Origin: Mnemiopsis leidyi
Taxonomy: Eukaryota > Ctenophora > Tentaculata > Lobata > Bolinopsidae
Assembly: GCA_000226015.1 (NCBI GenBank)
Contig: JH155219.1
Location: forward strand, 314,765-338,923
Direction: 5' to 3'
DNA length: 24,159 nt
In this document: one piece after another, positions 18,970 to 24,159 of the stretch
Layout of the letters: each line of letters opens with the position of its first letter
Numbering within the stretch: position 1 is the first letter of the stretch
The notes under the pieces: generated by a model
What the model saw: the letters and a program-made list of their open reading frames with translations, nothing else
The model's database searches: none
What the model was told of the DNA's origin: nothing
Made by a program: the position numbers and the translations under genes

Positions 18970-21900
18970 CTATCTGAGAAGTCTCCAGCAGTGGTCGATC
19001 ATAAACTTGACGGCTACTTTTTGGTGGTTCAAGTCTGTCATCATGTTGGCTGGAGACATGTCTGGTGACCTAAAGATGGTCGGACCGAACACTATTGAGA
19101 GGTTGTCTGTAGTCATCTGGTTCTGGCTGGAACAAGCTGATACCCTGAAAGTTGCACTGTGTTAAATCGGAATATCTCGTACCCTGCCTGATTGAAGTGG
19201 GGTTACAATGTATTGAATTTCGAGTAACCAGTAGCACACACGGATTCTCAAAAATAAAGTTAAAATACGAAGAACATCCACAATCTTGGCAAAATTCAAA
19301 TTTTCGCCGAGCCGTTACCTGGACAAGTATTCAATGAGAGCTTTAAGCCGTTACCTGGACAAATGTTCAATGAGAGCTTTAAGCCGTTACCTGGACAAGT
19401 GTTCAATGAGAGCTTAAAGCCGTTACCTGGACAAGTGTTCAATGAGAGCTTTAAGGGTGTGGAAGTGGGAGTGCGGGAGCAGTCTAATAGCTTTCTTGGT
19501 TTCACCGACACGCTCTTCGTGGTCTTGAAACTCTGAAATAGTCGAAACGGTTTAGCTGAAGGTATCCTTTTCAAGATATTGAGAAGCAGGATCAAGAACA
19601 AAAATGGCATTCACTTTTCAGCACCTTATGTATGAAACATCAAATATGCTTTGGAAAACTCGGTAGCTATACGTACTGTTGGCGTCGATAAAAGCTTGAT
19701 AAGCATCGTAAGTAATGACTGGCATGGGGAGCTCTCTGAGGAACTGTTTGAGAAGACTGCAAATCACAAAAAGATCTGCTTTGTTTAGCACTTCTGTGCT
19801 CGAGTTGTTGTCTATTAAGTCTTTGAAGCGGTTCACTTCGTCCAGGCTGCCATTCACTCGGTATATTCCTTCAGTCTTCAGGCCTGCAGTAATAAGCTAT
19901 GTGTTAGATTTTGTGATCTATCAATCATACTCGGTTGTAATTAGACGCTTATAACTGTGACATAATTAAAGCAGCGAGAAGCAAATGTTAAGAATTCAGT
20001 TATTACAACAAGTCAACATCAAATTCTCTAATTATATTGTCATTCAACTAACTACCGCGAATTAGAGTATAGAATTCCGGCTTGAGTCAAAATTATGGTC
20101 GATGTTAACACATAGTATGTGTGATATAACGCAATAAAATAACCAGTCCAAAGCGACCAAGTGACAAATAGTAAACATTTAATCAGTAAAAAATATGATC
20201 AATTAAAAGTCCTAAAACTTTATGCTGGAGCTATTTGTTTCCGGAAAAATAGAATTATTACCTGAACTTTCGATGAGAGATATGGCTTTGTGCAAGACTG
20301 GGGGGATATTGTCGACATCCTTTACTTTGACAACGGTCGTTAGATCAACGCCGAAAACTGTGAAGTCGCTAATTAAGTCATTATAATGTCATTATATTGT
20401 CGTTATAATGTCGCTGTTTTTGAACGTTATTGAGGAATAAGTCAGATCTAACAATAGAACGAGATTTAACAATTCGAGTTAGATCACGGATCAATGCAGT
20501 GCCTGGAGCTGCTAAAACTGGTACTAAACAAAACGAGATCAAAGCCCTTGTAGTATTTACGTTTTGATAAGGGATTCTGGAATGTTCAATGTGCATACCT
20601 TTGGTAATACGCTTCTTGCTGGGTTTGCAGTCATCTGGCACCTCGTTTTTACACTGATGATGAACGTTCATTCCACAGTCTTGACATTGGAATCCTTGCT
20701 GGGTCAGCCCCCACAGGTAATTAGAACAGTAGTCGCAAAAGGGAAACCCAAAATAAGTGTGAATCTGAAATAACGTCAATTGTGAAAATGGAATATTAGG
20801 CTTGTGTTAAAAAACAAATTTAGCTCCACAATAATCCATATTTACAAGGTTCTGAAAGATGAGATACGATAACCCCCTAAGATTAATATCACCAAATTAA
20901 AGGAATGCAAAAGTAACCTTGAAAACGTGTTTCTTCTCGAAAGTTTGAGCGTCACTTTCGTAAAAAGAGCTAACCCTAACGGTCTGTCTGGTGTTCTTAT
21001 TTCTTTCAGCTGGTCTTAGGCAAGCAGGTCTCAGTCCGTCTTCTTCGACCTCATCGACCTGATCAAATGTAGGAATTGTACATCTTACATATAAAATTAC
21101 TATGGAATCCTTAGAAATGGAGACCGATACAAATATTTACCAAACAGTATAAATATAATGTTTAACATAGAGATATGGAATTTGAAAATAGCTGGAATGT
21201 ACAGATAAATTTACTAATGACAGTTACCTACATCCCCTATTGGACTAAAATTGGATACAAAATTAGATGACGGGCAGACTGCAGATGTTTAAATCAATAA
21301 CATTTTGTGAAATGAGTTTGCACCTGAGCATAATCATTGTCATCATTTTCCGCTGAAACTTCAGTTTTAGTGGCAGGGGGAGGGGGAGGCAGGCCGCTTT
21401 ATGTTCCGTTTCATTGTAATACATTTAGTAATGTGTTCTGCTCCTTCCTTCTGCACGTGCAGACTTATCAAACCGTCCGAAACCAGCAGGTTCATCGACT
21501 CGAACTCTTTTTGTCCTGAGAGGGAGGATGTCAATCATCTATAACACCGGGGAACAATATTTTTACCTGCAGGCTCTTCCGGAGTTCAGCAAATATTTAA
21601 ATTCTACTTAAAGCTATCGCCAAGAATTTTTAAATTTCAGATCACCTACCAAGATAGAAAATAAGTGCAACAAGTTACAATGCTACCAGCCAAGAAATAA
21701 TGAAACACCTTTGTTCACAATGATCAATGAACCCATCATTCTTAGAACAGAGAAATTCAAGACCTTGATTGTATAATGTAACATATATGTACAATTTAAA
21801 ATTTAAACAGTCTACTTATCGACAGTCACGGTGACCTAAGATTAATATTCTATGTTGAGAGGGGAGTGTGTAATACGTGGCACTGAACAACTCAGCCTAC

Positions 21901-23896
21901 TACGAATGACCCATATACGGGAAAACCCATGAAACAATCGGTTTCGGAGCTATAATTGACGAGAAACTTACCAATTACGTGCTTTCCGTTCTTATAATCT
22001 AAGAGGTAGTGTTTGATCTGCCCGCCAAATCTGAAATAGTATACTAATTCACTGTTTGTTTACAAATAATTGGACGTGCGCGGCTTAACGCATGCGTTTA
22101 GCAGATGCCAGTGAACGTGATTAATCAAGCTGCGTAATCCGTTCTAGTACAAGTCCAACAACGAATGTAACGAATAATTCTCCTTGTCTGCGATCCGAAC
22201 GCATAGGAAGTTGTTTGTGTTCGGTGAGTGTGGTGACATCCCGCGTGCGTGTAAAACAAACATTTACAGTTACGAACATTATTACTTTCTCAGCAAGTAG
22301 CACACTTTAACGTAAACAATCACTGTGACTTGTGTCTTGTGAAGACAGAAGCGGTAACATTGTGACGGTTATATATGAACTGTGCATGTAGCGTGTAAAC
22401 TGATACGACATCTACACGTATCGCTTATCGGCTCCTAGCAACATACCTAGTGTTGAGCAGATCACACATTTTACTGATACAAAACTCCGTCATATCTCTA
22501 CGAGACAAGCCCAATCTTTGGTTGCAAATCAGCGGTCGGAGTTTCAGATCCATTGTAAACTAAGCAACTAAACTAACAAACTAAAATTTAGATCCTAGAG
22601 AAGAAACAAGAACGCACGAGAGACGACCAGCAGCTAGAACTGACTGATAATAACTGATATATATATATAGGCCGACATGTCAAAGTTCGTTTTGAATATC
22701 TAAAGTTACGTAATTTAGCCGACTGTATGTTGTCGACTACTAATAGTTCACACGTTTACTCTAGCCTGGAATGTCTCAACACCTATAAGAGAAAGTCGCT
22801 CTGAATGAGGAGATTTAGGACGTTTTCTCAGACTTTCCGTCTGATAATCCTGTCTAAAAGTGGTGTCTAAAGTTGTGTCGTCCTGTTAGAGTAGGTTCTG
22901 TGTCTCAACTCAACCACTAACCAGATCAGCGGCTGTAATTATCCCATTATCTTGTTTACAAGCCAGTTCCTGTAGGTGTCATTCAGAGCAGTATTTACTG
23001 CAGCTTCTTCAAGGAACAGAGAGTATGGACCGAGAATCGCTACAAGGACCGTGATTTGTGGGAGCTGTCACCAGAGACACTGCTCCGAGTTTAACTGGGC
23101 TGCAAACCCTAGAGGGGATCACGTGACACTGCTAATTAGCGAGTCGTGGTCCACTGATCACAGCATGAAGCTACATTGCATATTGTCAAGTCAGAGTGAA
23201 ATCTTCATCTGGAGTCTATGATGGTGTGTATAATTAACTTGGTAGAGAGATTTATGAGGGGAGGTTTTACAAGCAGGACTTTTTGGCGGGAAGCTGGCAC
23301 TAAGCCACGTCTTGTTGTCAGACAGCATATTTTTAGGACGATATATCTAATAAAGTGTTGAAATTTCATCATTGAGAATGACATATTTCTTGCATTTCTA
23401 TCTCAAAGTGAAAAGTTGTCGACCACCAGGACAACATTAAACACTTCACAGCTCCGGTGAATATTGTATACAAAGTGTAATATTGCCCGGAAAAACATGC
23501 CCGAATAATACCGGCTTGCTTCTCTGTGTACAAACGTGATACAAAGTTACTTATTGTCGGCTAGCCTGCCACGTGTAATGTTACGTTTAGACAAACAGTC
23601 TGAATTTACATTTTCTAAGACTGTACAGTACCGATGTGATGATAATATGAAAACTTTACGACTTTCAAAGTGAAAAGTTAAAATTTAATGTAGAATTTAT
23701 AAGTGTAAAGCTGATATAAAATGTAATTTACTGATTTAAAAGCTTTGAAAAATAATTAAGTTACTCAATAGTCAGTACTCACACAAAAGAGAGGGAATAT
23801 TTGCCGGGTTGAGTGACGGACTCTCGGACTATGTAGTTACCATCTGTTTTACCGAGAACACGAGCTACATGTACCCGCTCTATTCTACCGTGGTAC
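18970..23896 (-). CDS. Chimaerin-type Rac GTPase-activating protein (SH2-C1-RhoGAP), 5' exons outside the window
   Basis: Exons on the minus strand: 23783-23896, 21972-22030, 21423-21515, 21324-21352, 20918-21058, 20599-20764, 20262-20357, 19677-19883, 19427-19532 and 18970-19144 (TAG). Chimaerins are diacylglycerol-responsive GAPs that switch off Rac at the membrane downstream of receptors. SH2: YHGRIERVHVARVL, then GNYIVRES with the phosphotyrosine-binding Arg, GGQIKHYLLDYKNGKHVIG, and FESMNLLVSDGLISL. C1: a full HX12CX2CX13CX2CX4HX2CX7C set (exons 20918 and 20599). RhoGAP: EGIYRVNG with the catalytic Arg finger, FLRELPMPVITYDAY, and NLSIVFGPTIFRSP. The domain order is that of the SH2-containing chimaerins CHN1/CHN2, so this is an invertebrate orthologue of that pair. 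The 29-nt exon and 70-nt intron at 21353-21422 were inferred because unspliced reading shifts frame. An indel in the C-run is the alternative. Confidence 0.95.
19312..19455. repeat. Four tandem 36-bp units spanning a chimaerin splice donor
   Basis: Copies start with CCGTTACCTGGACAA at 19312, 19348, 19384 and 19420. On the minus strand each unit contains the end of the RhoGAP exon (CTCATTGAACACTTGTCCAG) followed by the intron start gtaacggc. The copy at 19420-19455 is the real boundary (exon end 19427). The other three lie in the intron. Confidence 0.95.
22447..22553 (-). CDS. Alternative first exon of chimaerin (SH2-truncated isoform)
   Basis: ATG at 22553-22551 opens 35 codons (MDLKLRPLICNQRLG...) ending in AG|gtatgt, phase 2. 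That is exactly the phase of the SH2 exon 23783-23896, so both can join the acceptor at 22030. Spliced through to 18970 it gives exactly 393 codons including the stop (392 aa). The product lacks GNYIVRES and so the Arg that binds phosphotyrosine, but it keeps C1 (residues 140-189) and RhoGAP (about 200-392, Arg finger 239). The SH2 exon lies upstream, so this exon would be skipped in the long form. Confidence 0.75.
22554..23782. other. Chimaerin intron between the SH2 exon and the internal first exon
   Basis: No coding exon was found on either strand apart from the TATA tract. A plus-strand frame at 22976-23221 lacks an ATG start and splice context. The region may hold the internal promoter. 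Confidence 0.45.
22658..22669 (-). promoter_or_regulatory. TATA-like tract before the alternative chimaerin exon
   Basis: Twelve bases of alternating TA lie 105-116 nt upstream of the ATG of the internal first exon, allowing a 5' UTR of about 75-80 nt if transcription starts some 30 nt downstream. Simple TA runs are common in AT-rich DNA, so this is suggestive only. Confidence 0.4.
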
Positions 23897-24159
23897 CTAA
23901 ACATGATATGTTAAATGTACCCGCTCTATTCTACCGTGGTACCTAAACATGAGATGTTAGATGTACCTGCTCTATTCTACCGTGGTACCTAAACATGAGA
24001 TGTAAGATGTACCCGCTCTATTCTACCGTGGTAACTAAACATGAGATGTTAGATGTACCCGCTCTATTCTACCGTGGTATCTAAACATGAGATGTTAGAT
24101 GTACCCGCTCTATTCTACCGGTGGTACCTAAACATGAGATGTTAGATGTACCCGCTCTA
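23871..24159. repeat. Seven tandem 46-bp units spanning a chimaerin splice acceptor
   Basis: Copies of GTACCCGCTCTATTCTACCG start at 23871, 23917, 23963, 24009, 24055, 24101 and 24148. The last is cut by the window edge and has a 1-bp insertion before it. On the minus strand each full unit is the end of an intron (catgtttag) plus the first 26-28 nt of the SH2 exon. The copy at 23871-23896 is the real exon start. Confidence 0.95.

Noticed and set aside
19296-19610. Minus-strand frame with a KLSLNTCPGNG peptide repeat
   Set aside because: It is a shadow frame through the donor minisatellite. The chimaerin frame of this exon is different and matches the RhoGAP family.
22976-23221. Plus-strand frame inside a chimaerin intron
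   Set aside because: No ATG start, no recognisable motif and no splice partners.
1-24159. CRISPR array, bacterial operon, integrated virus or transposon
   Set aside because: The direct repeats are contiguous or irregular without spacers of even size, genes have spliceosomal introns, and no capsid, integrase, transposase or reverse-transcriptase motif was seen.

Overview
This is intron-rich, AT-leaning eukaryotic DNA with animal gene families (a tetraspanin, an ARF-like GTPase, and a chimaerin with SH2, C1 and RhoGAP domains). No bacterial, viral or transposon signature was recognised. Genes lie about 4-5 kb apart, with introns of about 50-1,230 bp and standard GT-AG sites, which suggests an invertebrate or early-branching metazoan with a compact genome. 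The phylum cannot be fixed from the window. All gene models were spliced by hand by matching donor and acceptor phases. No transcript or database search was available.

Layout. From about 1188 to 7352 (+) lies a 13-exon gene for a disordered, proline-rich protein with many tyrosine motifs of the SH2-docking type. Its 5' end may lie upstream. It has signs of internal alternative ends: a poly(A) signal at 3525 and a CRE/E-box cluster at 4932-4981 just before a large exon. From 9110 to 11118 (-) is a complete six-exon tetraspanin (238 aa). From 12091 to 13344 (-) is a complete four-exon ARF-like small GTPase (196 aa). From 13722 to 13967 is a (CCCTGT)n microsatellite containing a 10-N assembly gap. 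From 14264 to 15949 (-) is a complete six-exon gene for an unrecognised 287-aa protein. Its first exon lies next to a small, possibly 5'-incomplete plus-strand gene (about 16025-16534). From 16535 to 18969 no gene was found. From 18970 to beyond the right edge (-) is a chimaerin gene (SH2, C1 diacylglycerol-binding and Rac-GAP domains). Its N-terminal exons lie outside the window.

Most notable points. The chimaerin gene carries two unrelated minisatellites, each lying across an exon boundary: a 46-bp unit that multiplies the acceptor of the SH2 exon, and a 36-bp unit that multiplies the donor of a RhoGAP exon. In both, use of a misplaced copy brings in an in-frame stop. The same gene has a candidate internal first exon with an upstream TATA tract that would give an isoform lacking the phosphotyrosine-binding half of SH2, as mammalian alpha1/beta1-chimaerins lack SH2. 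A multi-tyrosine adaptor and an SH2-containing Rac-GAP both relate to tyrosine-kinase signalling, but their closeness in the genome is not evidence that they work together.
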